DNA of 64,000 bases from CAWIKY01 sp963836905 (GTDB lineage: Bacteria; Pseudomonadota; Alphaproteobacteria; Caulobacterales; Hyphomonadaceae): positions 62,001 through 126,000 of the forward strand of contig CAWIKY010000006.1 of the NCBI GenBank assembly GCA_963836905.1, written 5' to 3'. The notes under the pieces are model-generated. The model saw only the letters and a list, made by a program, of their open reading frames with translations, was not told the origin of the DNA and ran no database searches. Shown piece after piece: positions 26,685-34,969 of the stretch. Numbering within the stretch: the first letter of the stretch is position 1; every line of letters starts with the position of its first letter. The position numbers were made by a program, and so were the translations under genes.

Positions 26685-26970
26685 CCCTGCCCGCCACGCC
26701 GCCGAACCTGCCGCTGCTGATCGCCATCGGCGAACCGGGTTCGCAGGCCCTGACCGCCACCCGCTTGCCGAGAAGGCTGGCTGCGTGGCCGACAATCTCT
26801 CCCGCGCACTGCGCAACCAGCGCGCCGGCGGCTGGATCGAGGCGAACACCCGCACCCTCACCGAGGCGGGCCGGAAAGCCATTGCCGGTTTCGCGGATCC
26901 GGCGAACAGGCGCTTCCCCTCCCTGCGCGCGGGGTGGGGCCGCAAACCAGCGCGTCATCCGACGGCTTGA
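26681..26970 (+). pseudogene. winged-helix protein, frameshifted
   Basis: The start MTLPATPPNLPLLIAIGEPG is followed after a one-base shift near 26760 by LAEKAGCVADNLSRALRNQR, AGGWIEA, TRTLTEAGRKAIAG, a MarR-like winged helix. The C-terminus (RRFPSLRAGWGRKPARHPTA) is encoded by a decayed GC-rich repeat (26915-26942) and by a second dispersed element (GACGGCTTGACCGGCGG). A GCGAACCGGGTTCGC palindrome sits at 26730. Probable regulator. Confidence 0.5.
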
Positions 26971-28659
26971 CCGGCGGACCTCGCGAGACCCGGAGCGCTT
27001 ACGCAGGCGATCCCCGTTCGCGACATCGCGCCCACCCGCTAAACCCGCGCAAGAGCTTCAACGAAGAGGCCATCGACGAGCTGGCAGACAGCCTGCAGGC
27101 CACCGGCCAGCTGCAGAACATTTCGGTCCGTGCGCTGGCGGACCCCGGCGACGGCCCGCGCTGGCAGATCGTGTTCGGAGAGCGGCGCTGGCGCGCGGCC
27201 GTCCGCCTGATCGAGATGAAAGACTGGCCGGAGACGGCCACGCTGGAGGCGCGCATTCTCGACATCGATGACGCCGCGCATCTCGAACTGGCTATCATGG
27301 AAAACCTTGCCCGCCAGGACGTCGACGCGCTGGAACAGGCCGAGGCCTTCGCCGCGCTGCAGGCCGCGCTCGAGGCGAAGGGTGAAACCGCCAGCGCCGC
27401 CATTGCCGAGCGGATCGGCGTCACGCCGCGCACCGTGCAGATCCATCTGGCCATGGCGCGCGGGCTCTCGCCTGCTCTGAAAGAGGCATGGCGGGACGGT
27501 CGCCTGACCAAGCGCAAGCTCGCCTCCGAACTGGCGCGCTGGCCGCACGACCTGCAGGATCGCTGGCTTGATGCCGCCAGCCAATCCGCCTGGCTGATGA
27601 ACGACGACCGCGCCGTCAATTGGCTGCACCAGGTGTGCCGCAGCACGGAGGATGCCATCTTCGATATGGCCGGTTATCGCGCGCGGGGCGGCGAGGTGGT
27701 GAAATCCGCCGGGAAGGAGTGGCTGACCGACGCGGCGCTGGCCAGAGAGATGCAGCGCGCGGCGGTGCTGGCCCGGGCCGAGGCAGAGGCGTCCGAAAAG
27801 GGCTATGCCGAAGCGCGCCTGATCGAGGCGGGCGATCCGGAGCGCTGGTCGGCGCAGCAGGCAACGCCGAAGACGCCACCGAAAAAGTGCTGGCTGATGG
27901 TGACCGTCGGGACCATTCCTGGGTTTCAAAGAAAAAGTGGTCTTGCTGGACGCCGCCGCCGCGAAGGCAGGAGAGGCGCAAGGTGAGGCCGAGGACGGCA
28001 CCGCCTCAACCCCGCTGCAGCGCCGCCACTGGCTGGCGGGCGGGCTGGTCCGCACGCGCACCATCCGCAGCGAGATTGAGGCGCGCGACACGCCGAACCT
28101 TGCCATGATGATAGCCATACTGGCTCTGTTGCCCCGCGCAGATTTCAGCGAACCGCTCTGCCGCATTCGCACCGACGGCCCGCGCGGCGATGCCAATGCG
28201 GCGAAAGACTGGCCGAAACAATTTCCGGACAGCCTGCCGGGCATGAGCGGCGGCACCGTCACCGACCCGCGCAAACTCATCGACCATCTGGCCCGGATCG
28301 ACGGGAATGAACTCGGCGCGCTTTTTGCCGCCTGCATTGGCGACCGGTGTTTTGACGTTCCCTACGAGGCGAAGCCCGGCGCGATACCGGAAACGCTGGG
28401 TCTGGGTCTCACGCCTGCGGACGTGCGCCCGGACGCGGCTGGCATGGCCGCGCACCTTGCGCTCTACACCCGCGCCCAGCTGATGGCCGTCGCAAAAAAT
28501 CGCGGTGTCAGCCAGCTGGAGCTTGCCGGTCGCAGCGCCAAAGACGCCGCCGAATGGCTCGCCGCCCACCCGGAGCTGGCCGACTGGACACCGCCGGAAC
28601 TGCGCCTCTTGAGCGCCGACGACGCCAGCGCCGCCGCAGCGGAGGTGTTTGGGGCATGA
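26934..28659 (+). pseudogene. ParB-like protein, frameshifted
   Basis: The N-terminal ParB/Srx-type domain is clear: HPLNPRKSFNEEAIDELADS, GQLQNISVRAL, VFGERRWRAAVRLIEM and AIMENLARQDVDALEQAEAF, then the helix-turn-helix IAERIGVTPRTVQIHLAMA. The start of the domain (AIPVRDIAP) lies in another frame, broken at about 27036. Two or more shifts near 27880-27945 separate the C-terminal 240 residues (IRSEIEARDTPNLAMMIAIL, then LRLLSADDASAAAAEVFGA). The natural start is not identifiable because a dispersed repeat lies at 26955-26990. Phage ParB-like proteins act as nucleases or DNA-binding regulators. Confidence 0.75.
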
Positions 28660-29135
28660 CCCACACCATCAAAACCATCTTCTCGCTGGCCGAGACCGAA
28701 GACGAATACAATCCCGTCTCCGGCTCGCTCGATGACGTCGCCGCGCTGCTTATGGAAGGCGTCTGGAATACGGATGATGAAGAGGACGACGAGAGAGAGC
28801 TACTGGTCCCGCCCGCGCAGGAGGGCCAGCACTTCACGCTCTACCGCCGCACCTATGTCTACGTGCCGTGCGAACGCATGGCTGGTTCGCAAAACATCTA
28901 CATCATTCCAGACGAATTGCCGGGAGAAATCCACTCATGGGCCTTTTATGACGGGAGCGGCTGGACCTCGGAAATGTGTGTTTCAACAGGTAAAGAGGCG
29001 GACGACTTTATCTCCGCGTACGGAACCGATCCCGTCGAATACCTTGTCTGCCTGAAAGAAGTAGAGACGGAAACGCTAGTGATGACCGACGGCGCACTCT
29101 TGCCACTGGCTACCGAGCCGGAGGGTGCCGCATGA
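28656..29135 (+). CDS. hypothetical early protein
   Basis: The intact 159-residue acidic protein is coupled on both sides by ATGA overlaps. It has a segment EGVWNTDDEEDDERELLVPP and a later beta-rich part (YVYVPCERMAGSQNIYIIPD, EIHSWAFYDGSGWTSEM). No family recognised. Its composition suggests a small soluble protein that may mimic nucleic acid or bind a basic partner; this is speculation. Confidence 0.6.
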   Translation: MTHTIKTIFSLAETEDEYNPVSGSLDDVAALLMEGVWNTDDEEDDERELLVPPAQEGQHFTLYRRTYVYVPCERMAGSQNIYIIPDELPGEIHSWAFYDGSGWTSEMCVSTGKEADDFISAYGTDPVEYLVCLKEVETETLVMTDGALLPLATEPEGAA

Positions 29136-30125
29136 GCGACCGCACGAAAATCGAATGGACCGACGCGACGTGGAACCCGATCACGGGATGCAGTGTCGTG
29201 TCACCCGGCTGCACCAACTGCTACGCGATGAAGTTAGCGGGCGGCAGGCTGCGCAATCACCCGACGCGCAAGGGTCTTACCAACCCCTCCAAGGCGGGCC
29301 CTGTCTGGAACGGGCAGGTCCGGCTGAACGAGACCGCGCTCGACCAGCCGCTGCGCTGGAAGAAGCCGCGCATGATCTTTGTCTGCGCGCATGGCGACCT
29401 CTTCCATGAGAACGTACAGGATGACTGGATCGATCAGGTCTTCGCCGTCATGGCGCTGGCGCCGCAGCACACGTTTCAGGTGCTGACCAAGCGACCGGAA
29501 CGAATGCGGGAGTATTTGGTCAATGCCAGCGCGCCGCACCGCCAGCAAGAGTTTGCCGTTGTCGGGCGAAAGCTGCGCATGAGGTTGATGCAAATCTCCG
29601 ATTTGAGACGCCGGATTACGTCGCTCCCCCCCAATGTCTGGCTGGGCGTCAGCGTTGAGGATCAGCCCCGCGCCGAAGAGCGTATTCCCGCTCTCTTTAG
29701 CACCCCTGCCGCCGTCCGGTTCATCAGCGCCGAGCCATTGCTCGGGCCGATAGACTTGCATGATTTACATGTTGAGGGGACCGGCGGACGCGCCTGTCGA
29801 GGGCGACCACTGGCTATCCGCCCTGTTCGGATCAGAAGACATGTTTGACCCCGATCCGGACCAGGACCCTGACGAGGGCTGGGTGAGCGTTTATGGCGGG
29901 ACAGCTTTGGACTGGGTAATCGTCGGAGGCGAGAGCGGCACCGGCGCAAGGCCCATGCACCCGGACTGGGCGCGCAAGATCAGGGATGATTGCGCTTACG
30001 TCGGAACCCCGTTTTTCTTCAAGCAATGGGGAGCCTTCAACGCAGAGGGCCAGCGCGTCGGTAAGGAAAAGGCCGGACGCCTGCTTGATGGCCGGACCCA
30101 TGACGCAATCACCGAGCCGGACTGA
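29132..30125 (+). pseudogene. phage Gp37/Gp68 (DUF5131) family protein, one frameshift
   Basis: The N-terminus KIEWTDATWNPITGCSVVSP then GCTNCYA is the DUF5131 signature, with three cysteines (GC, GCTNC) placed like a radical-SAM-type cluster. VCAHGDLFHENV, LTKRPERMREYL and NVWLGVSVEDQ follow. A shift at about 29780 separates the final block (WVIVGGESGTGARPMHPDWA, TPFFFKQWGAF). The family is common in phages and its reaction is not known to me. Coupled to the preceding gene. Confidence 0.8.
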
Positions 30126-30129
30126 CCCC

Positions 30130-30381
30130 GTGCCCGCAGCTCCGTCTCTTCTTCTGCCACGCGCTCTGAAAGCGCCCCGTGCCGCAGAATATCTCGGCAT
30201 CAGCGAGACCAAGCTGCGCACGCTGGTGGCCGAGGGCAGGGCACCCAGACCCCGGCGGCTGGACGGCTGCGTCACGTGGGACGTGCGCGACCTCGATGCC
30301 TTCTACGAAACCCTGCCGCGCGACGGTGAGCCGGACCCCGAACAGTCCGGGGATGACGGCTGGACCGGTATCGCGCTATGA
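30130..30381 (+). CDS. excisionase-like helix-turn-helix protein
   Basis: The 83-residue product has a MerR/Xis-type domain: APRAAEYLGISETKLRTLVA, GRAPRPRRLDGCVTWDV, DLDAFYETLP. The GTG at 30130 or the ATG at 30100 could be the start. Its stop overlaps the integrase start (ATGA), the usual place of a recombination directionality factor. Intact. Confidence 0.75.
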   Translation: MPAAPSLLLPRALKAPRAAEYLGISETKLRTLVAEGRAPRPRRLDGCVTWDVRDLDAFYETLPRDGEPDPEQSGDDGWTGIAL

Positions 30382-31484
30382 CGGGGGCCATGGCAGCCAT
30401 TCGCCTCAAACATCTCATCGGCGACACCGATCGCCACGGCAACCGCCGCTGGTATGTGCGCGTGCCGGGCGCGCGCAAGCAGCGCTTGCACGGCGAACCC
30501 GGTTCGGCGGACTTCATGGCCGCCTACCATATCGCGATCGCCGCCGCCCAGTCCGCTCCGCGCACCGGCGGGACTGTCCGCCACGGCTCACTGCGCTGGC
30601 TAGTCAATCAATGGTACGGCTCGGCCGAGTTCCAGGCAGCGGCTCCGGCCACGCAAAAACAGCGGCGCTCCATTCTCGAACGGGTGTGCAGCGGACCGGC
30701 CGGAGATCTGGCGGCGCGCAGCCTTCCGGCCTCCAGCGTGCTTGCGGGCCTCAAAGCCAGAGAGAGTACGCCGGGCGCGGCGGGCAATTACCTGAAGGTT
30801 CTGGGCACGCTCTACCGGTGGGGCATCGATCGGGGGCATGTCGAGACGGACCCGACCGCAGGCATAAAACGCCCGGCGCTGTCGACCGATGGGTGGCATA
30901 CCTGGACGGCGCAGGAACGTGACCGGTTCAGAGACGCCCACCCGATCGGCACCACACCCAGGCTGGTCTTTGCGCTCGCCTTCTGCGCCGGCCTGCGCAA
31001 GGGCGATATCGCAAGCCTTCTGAGGTCAAGCATCCAGCCGGATGGCTTCATAAAGTTCAGACAGGGCAAGACCAGGAAGCACAGCCGGACAATCGAAATC
31101 TTCATTCTTCCGGAGCTCGCGAACGCCATTGCGGCGATCCCGGCTCACCAGTCCCTGTTTCTGGTCGAGAACAGCTATGGCAACCGCTTCACGCCAAACG
31201 GGCTCGGCAACGCCATGAAGCGCTGGACACAGGCCGCGGGCCTGCCCGCACACTGCGCGCTACATGGCTTGCGCAAGGGAGTCGCGACCGATCTTGCCGA
31301 ACACGGGGTGAGCGAAAACGGCATCGCAGCGGTGCTGGGCCATACGGGAACCAAGAGCGCTGCGGTCTACACCCGGGCTGCCAATCAGAAGCGGCTTGCA
31401 CGCGCCGCCCTGAGCACACTCGGGGAACAAAGTGTCCCACCGGTGGGACACTTTACGAAGTCGGTGGGACAAAAAGGCGATTAA
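30378..31484 (+). CDS. tyrosine-recombinase integrase
   Basis: All catalytic residues are visible in 368 residues: arginine I in CAGLRKGD, the lysine in RQGKTRK, HGLRKG (His-x-x-Arg), LGHTG, and the nucleophile in AVYTRA. The N-terminal part is a core-binding/SAM-like domain (VRHGSLRWLVNQWYGSAEFQ). It is intact and ends 32 bases from the 3' end of the tRNA gene, which is the expected attachment site. Its last codons contain a 26-bp perfect palindrome. Confidence 0.92.
   Translation: MTGAMAAIRLKHLIGDTDRHGNRRWYVRVPGARKQRLHGEPGSADFMAAYHIAIAAAQSAPRTGGTVRHGSLRWLVNQWYGSAEFQAAAPATQKQRRSILERVCSGPAGDLAARSLPASSVLAGLKARESTPGAAGNYLKVLGTLYRWGIDRGHVETDPTAGIKRPALSTDGWHTWTAQERDRFRDAHPIGTTPRLVFALAFCAGLRKGDIASLLRSSIQPDGFIKFRQGKTRKHSRTIEIFILPELANAIAAIPAHQSLFLVENSYGNRFTPNGLGNAMKRWTQAAGLPAHCALHGLRKGVATDLAEHGVSENGIAAVLGHTGTKSAAVYTRAANQKRLARAALSTLGEQSVPPVGHFTKSVGQKGD
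31429..31454. promoter_or_regulatory. 26-bp perfect palindrome at the 3' end of the integrase gene
   Basis: The half-site AAAGTGTCCCACC is followed directly by its reverse complement. A further partial copy (TCGGTGGGACA) follows at 31461. It is coding for the integrase tail (SVPPVGHFTKSVG) but also could be a protein-binding site, an arm-type site or an RNA hairpin that ends integrase transcription. Confidence 0.6.
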
Positions 31485-31515
31485 ACCCAATAAAAACAAC
31501 GGCAATTTAGCCCGG

Positions 31516-31592
31516 TGGTGGTTGGAGGGAGACTTGAACTCCCGACCTCGCGATTATGAGTCGCGCGCTCTAACCAGCTGAGCTACCCAACC
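31516..31592 (-). tRNA. tRNA with CAT anticodon (Met elongator or Ile2), prophage attachment site
   Basis: The cloverleaf folds: acceptor GGTTGGG/TCCAACC, D-stem GCTC/GAGC, anticodon stem CGCGA/TCGCG with loop CTCATAA, T-stem GGGAG/CTCCC, discriminator A and encoded CCA. The CAT anticodon belongs to elongator methionine tRNA or to tRNA-Ile2 (lysidine-modified); the sequence alone does not decide. Its 3' end faces the integrase, as expected when phage integrated by recombining into the tRNA 3' part. Confidence 0.92.
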
Positions 31593-31657
31593 GAACCGAA
31601 GCAAGGCGGGTGTATACGCGCGGGATTTGCGCGGGGCAACTGTTCAGGCACGCCAAA

Positions 31658-32797
31658 TCAGGTCTCCGCGACGACTATTTGCATGACGTGATCGGCAATG
31701 GCTAGCGAAGAGGTCAGCCCCGGGCTTTCGATGCCGAAAAGGTTGATGAGGCCCGCGCTGCCATGCGTCCCGGGTCCTTCGATCCGGAAGTCGGCAGGCG
31801 GCTCGCCTTCACCCACCAGTTTCGGCCGGATACCGGCATAATCAGGCGACAGCTCGCGCGCCTCGACGCCCGGCCAGTATCTGGAAATCTGCGAGCGGAA
31901 AAGGGCCTCGCGATCCGGGTTCACGGCATAGTCGAACGCGCCGGTGTCCGTGTCATCGAGCCATTGTGCATCCGGTCCGGCCTTGCCGCGTCCGCTCAGG
32001 TCCTGCGACAGATGCAGCCCGAGGCTGGCACTGGAATGCACCGGATATATCAGGCGCGCAAAGGGCAGCCTGCCCGAAATTCCGAAATACGAGCCCTTCA
32101 GCCAATGCATCTGAGGCACTGATGCGGTGTGCGGCCCAGCAATTGCGTTTGCGAGGGACGCAGCCCCGTGTCCGGCTGCATTTACGACCAGCCGCGCGGT
32201 CAGGGCGGCTTCGCCTGTTTCGAGCCGGACCCCGCCCGAAACGATCTCTCCGCCGAGAACCGGGCTTCCATAAGCCAGACTGCCGCCAGCATCCTCAATG
32301 TCGCCGGTCAGCGCCCGCATATAGCCATGACTGTCAAAAATGCCGCTCGTTTCCGAAAGCAATGCGCCCGTGATGTGCGTAGCAAGGTCCGGTTCCAGCT
32401 TCAGGGCCGCGGCAGCGTCGATCAGCGAGATTGCCTCGACGTCGTTCGCCGACGCCTGCTCGTACAGAGCGCTTAACCGTTCGGTTTCATCGTCTGCGAC
32501 GGCGACGACCAGCTTCCCGGATTTTCGGTAGGCGACGTCATGATCCTCGAGATACCGATAGAGCGCACGGCGTCCGCCAACACAAAGGCGCGCCTTCAGC
32601 GATCCGGTCGGATAGTACAGTCCGGCATGGATGACTTCCGAATTGCGCGATGAGGTCTGTGTCCCGTATCCGGTCTCGCGTTCCAGTACGACAACCTCCC
32701 TGCCATCCCGTGCAAGTCGGCGAGCGATCGCCAGCCCCACGGCCCCTGCGCCAACAACCACTGCATCCACCGAGTAACTGTCCGGGCGTTCGTTCAT
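31658..32797 (-). CDS. FAD-dependent oxidoreductase, L-2-hydroxyglutarate oxidase-like
   Basis: The 379-residue protein has an N-terminal dinucleotide-binding motif (VVVGAGAVGLAIARRLARDG), the DAO/GlpD-family segment QTSSRNSEVIHAGLYYPTGS, and a C-terminal FGIESPGLTSSLAIA. These fit the LhgO-like clade of FAD oxidoreductases, which oxidise L-2-hydroxyglutarate or related hydroxy acids and pass electrons to quinones. It is divergent from an Lrp/AsnC gene with a 109-base intergenic region, suggesting that regulator controls it. The exact substrate is not fixed. Confidence 0.8.
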   Translation of the reverse strand: MNERPDSYSVDAVVVGAGAVGLAIARRLARDGREVVVLERETGYGTQTSSRNSEVIHAGLYYPTGSLKARLCVGGRRALYRYLEDHDVAYRKSGKLVVAVADDETERLSALYEQASANDVEAISLIDAAAALKLEPDLATHITGALLSETSGIFDSHGYMRALTGDIEDAGGSLAYGSPVLGGEIVSGGVRLETGEAALTARLVVNAAGHGAASLANAIAGPHTASVPQMHWLKGSYFGISGRLPFARLIYPVHSSASLGLHLSQDLSGRGKAGPDAQWLDDTDTGAFDYAVNPDREALFRSQISRYWPGVEARELSPDYAGIRPKLVGEGEPPADFRIEGPGTHGSAGLINLFGIESPGLTSSLAIADHVMQIVVAET

Positions 32798-32906
32798 ATG
32801 AACACGTTCATTTTCGATAGGTCCGACATAATGGTTGCGAGGGGCACGCGATTAAGGCAGTTAGCGACAGGTTTTTACCGCAAAACAACAGTTTCGGGGA
32901 TAATTC

Positions 32907-33389
32907 TTGTCTTTTGATCTCGACAGTATCGATATCCGCATTCTTCGTCTCATACAGGAAGATGCAGGCCTGTCGGTAGCTGAAATTGCAGACCAGGTCG
33001 GCCTGTCCTCGTCTCCCTGCTGGCGGCGTATCAAGCGTCTGGAGGAACAGGGCGTTATCGAAAAGCGTGTGACGCTTCTCAGCCGCGCCGCCCTCGGGCT
33101 GAATTTCGAGGTGGTTGCCTCGGTCAAGCTGCAACTGCCCAGCCGCGAAAATCTGGAGAAGTTCGAGGCTGCCATCGCCGAATGGCCTGAGGTGATCGAA
33201 TGCATGACCGTAACCGGCGCTGTCGATTACGTAATACGTGTCCTGACGACGGATATGCTCGCCTATGATGATTTTCTACGCGACAAGCTTCTGTCGCTCG
33301 GCATGGTTTCCGATGTGCAGTCGCGGATTATCATGCGGGTCGCAAAGCGCACCACAGCTGCCCCGATTTCGCTGATAGGCGAGGCATGA
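32907..33389 (+). CDS. Lrp/AsnC family transcription regulator
   Basis: The protein has 160 residues: an N-terminal helix-turn-helix (LSVAEIADQVGLSSSPCWRR, IKRLEEQGVIEKR) and an AsnC effector domain (ECMTVTGAVDYVIRVLTTDM). The TTG at 32907 gives the family's usual start (SFDLDSIDIRILRLIQEDAG); no ATG fits. It is divergent from the FAD oxidoreductase. The family senses amino acids; the effector here is unknown. Confidence 0.9.
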   Translation: MSFDLDSIDIRILRLIQEDAGLSVAEIADQVGLSSSPCWRRIKRLEEQGVIEKRVTLLSRAALGLNFEVVASVKLQLPSRENLEKFEAAIAEWPEVIECMTVTGAVDYVIRVLTTDMLAYDDFLRDKLLSLGMVSDVQSRIIMRVAKRTTAAPISLIGEA

Positions 33390-33398
33390 TCCTCCGCG

Positions 33399-33414
33399 CC
33401 GTTCCAGGGAACGG
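33399..33414. terminator. hairpin between convergent genes
   Basis: CCGTTCC-AG-GGAACGG forms a 7-bp stem in the 37-base gap between the convergent Lrp and lipoprotein genes. There is no T tract, so termination is only possible. Confidence 0.4.
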
Positions 33415-33426
33415 GCAAGGCGGGCG

Positions 33427-33939
33427 TCAGTCTGCGGCGGACGTATGATTTGAAACCACCTTCCAGCCAGTTTTCAGTCTCTTCATATGTAGCGTGAACA
33501 ACCCGGTCGGTGTGTCAGTCCCGCGCGTGAGCGTCCAGCGTCCGAATACAAGCGCATCGCTGGTGCCAAGCGGCTCGACGCTAATGTCTGTAAAGTCGAG
33601 GCGACCCATCTTTTCGGGCGTGTCGTAACGGGTCAGATATCCGCTGCGCGTCGCGTTCCAGCCATAGCTGACCTTACCGCCGGAAGCGAAACGCAAGGCG
33701 GGCGAGCGCCAGTAGCCCTCCATGAAGCCGTCGATATCACCGCGATTCCAGGCCGCTGTCTGATCGCCAAGCACTTCCTGTATCTGCATAACTGCGTCTT
33801 CATCGGCAAAGGGCAGCTGAGTTCCCGCAGGCAGCGGTGCCGGCGCAATGGCTGTGGCAGGCGGCGGGGTCGACCCCGGTTCACAGGCGGAGAGACAAAC
33901 CGCAGCGGCTGAGGCAAGCAGAACATACCGTAGCGCCAT
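33427..33939 (-). CDS. SnoaL/DUF4440-like lipoprotein
   Basis: The product has a lipoprotein signal peptide (ALRYVLLASAAAVCLSACEP, lipobox LSAC) and then an NTF2-like fold: QIQEVLGDQTAAWNRGDIDG, FMEGYWRSPALRF, and the closing GRWTLTRGTD, GLFTLHMKRLKTGWKVVSN. Related proteins are small periplasmic ligand-binding or isomerase-like domains of unknown role. It directly follows the UDP-glucuronate decarboxylase gene on the same strand. Confidence 0.75.
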   Translation of the reverse strand: MALRYVLLASAAAVCLSACEPGSTPPPATAIAPAPLPAGTQLPFADEDAVMQIQEVLGDQTAAWNRGDIDGFMEGYWRSPALRFASGGKVSYGWNATRSGYLTRYDTPEKMGRLDFTDISVEPLGTSDALVFGRWTLTRGTDTPTGLFTLHMKRLKTGWKVVSNHTSAAD

Positions 33940-33940
33940 G

Positions 33941-34894
33941 TCAGGCGGTTTCCTTCAGCAAGGTATCAAAATAAGCGATGGTGCGTGTGAGGCCCTCGCG
34001 CAGGGCAATGGTTGGCTCCCAGCCCAGTGTGTCGCGGGCAAGCGTAATGTCGGGCTTGCGCTGCCGCGGGTCGTCCTGCGGCAAGGGGCGATAGACGATT
34101 TCCGATTTCGAGCCGGTCATCTCGATGACCGCTTCAGCAAGTTCGCGAATGGTGAACTCGCCCGGATTGCCAAGATTGATCGGGCCGGTCACGTCCGGAC
34201 CCTTGTTCATCAACGCCATCAGGCCGGTGACAAGATCGTCGACAAAGCAGAAAGACCGTGTCTGCGCACCGTCACCATAGAGGGTGATATCTTCGCCGCG
34301 CAGGGCCTGCACGACGAAATTGGAGACCACGCGGCCATCATTGGGGTGCATGCGCGGCCCATAGGTATTGAAGATGCGCGCAACCTTTATCGCGAGGTCA
34401 TGCTGTCGGTGATAGTCGAAGAAGAGCGTTTCTGCGCAGCGCTTGCCCTCGTCATAGCAGGAGCGCGGACCGATAGGGTTCACATTGCCCCAATAGCCTT
34501 CGGTCTGCGGATGAATGGCCGGATCACCGTAAACCTCTGACGTGCTCGCCTGCAGGATTTTTGCCCGTAGCCGCTTGGCGAGGCCGAGCATGTTGATGGC
34601 GCCGTGCACGGAGGTTTTCGTCGTCTGGACGGGATCGTGCTGGTAATGCACGGGGCTGGCGGGGCAGGCCAGATTATAAATCTCGTCGACCTCGACATAG
34701 AGCGGAAATGTCACGTCATGGCGCATGATCTCGAACCGGGGATGATCGAGAAGATGCGCCACATTCGAGCGGGTGCCGGTGAAGAAATTGTCGATGCAGA
34801 GCACATCCGCGCCGGCCTCGATCAGGCGTTCGCAGAGAAAGGAACCGATGAAGCCGGCTCCGCCGGTAACGAGAACGCGTGTCGAAAGATGCAT
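33941..34894 (-). CDS. UDP-glucuronate decarboxylase (UDP-xylose synthase)
   Basis: This SDR-extended enzyme (317 residues) has the NAD motif TGGAGFIGSFL, the marker RHDVTFPLYVEVDEIYNLAC, the catalytic SCYDEGKRCAE (Tyr-x-x-x-Lys) and the segment VARIFNTYGPRMHPNDGRVV. It converts UDP-glucuronate to UDP-xylose, for surface polysaccharide. The substrate is supplied by the UDP-glucose dehydrogenase encoded two genes away. Confidence 0.9.
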   Translation of the reverse strand: MHLSTRVLVTGGAGFIGSFLCERLIEAGADVLCIDNFFTGTRSNVAHLLDHPRFEIMRHDVTFPLYVEVDEIYNLACPASPVHYQHDPVQTTKTSVHGAINMLGLAKRLRAKILQASTSEVYGDPAIHPQTEGYWGNVNPIGPRSCYDEGKRCAETLFFDYHRQHDLAIKVARIFNTYGPRMHPNDGRVVSNFVVQALRGEDITLYGDGAQTRSFCFVDDLVTGLMALMNKGPDVTGPINLGNPGEFTIRELAEAVIEMTGSKSEIVYRPLPQDDPRQRKPDITLARDTLGWEPTIALREGLTRTIAYFDTLLKETA

Positions 34895-34969
34895 GATCTA
34901 TGTGAACCGGCATTGGCTTTGGGAGACAAGTCTTTTCGGCAAACGGGCGAAGGAAATTGGCCGCACACC

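Noticed and set aside
1..31484. All frameshifts as assembly error
   Set aside because: The adjoining 32 kb has almost none. The 36-bp duplication with a one-base loss and the in-frame stop in the portal gene are also ordinary mutational events. Error at single sites remains possible.
31461..31515. Integrase 3' palindrome as attP core
   Set aside because: The core should be identical to part of the tRNA, and the palindrome shares no sequence with it.
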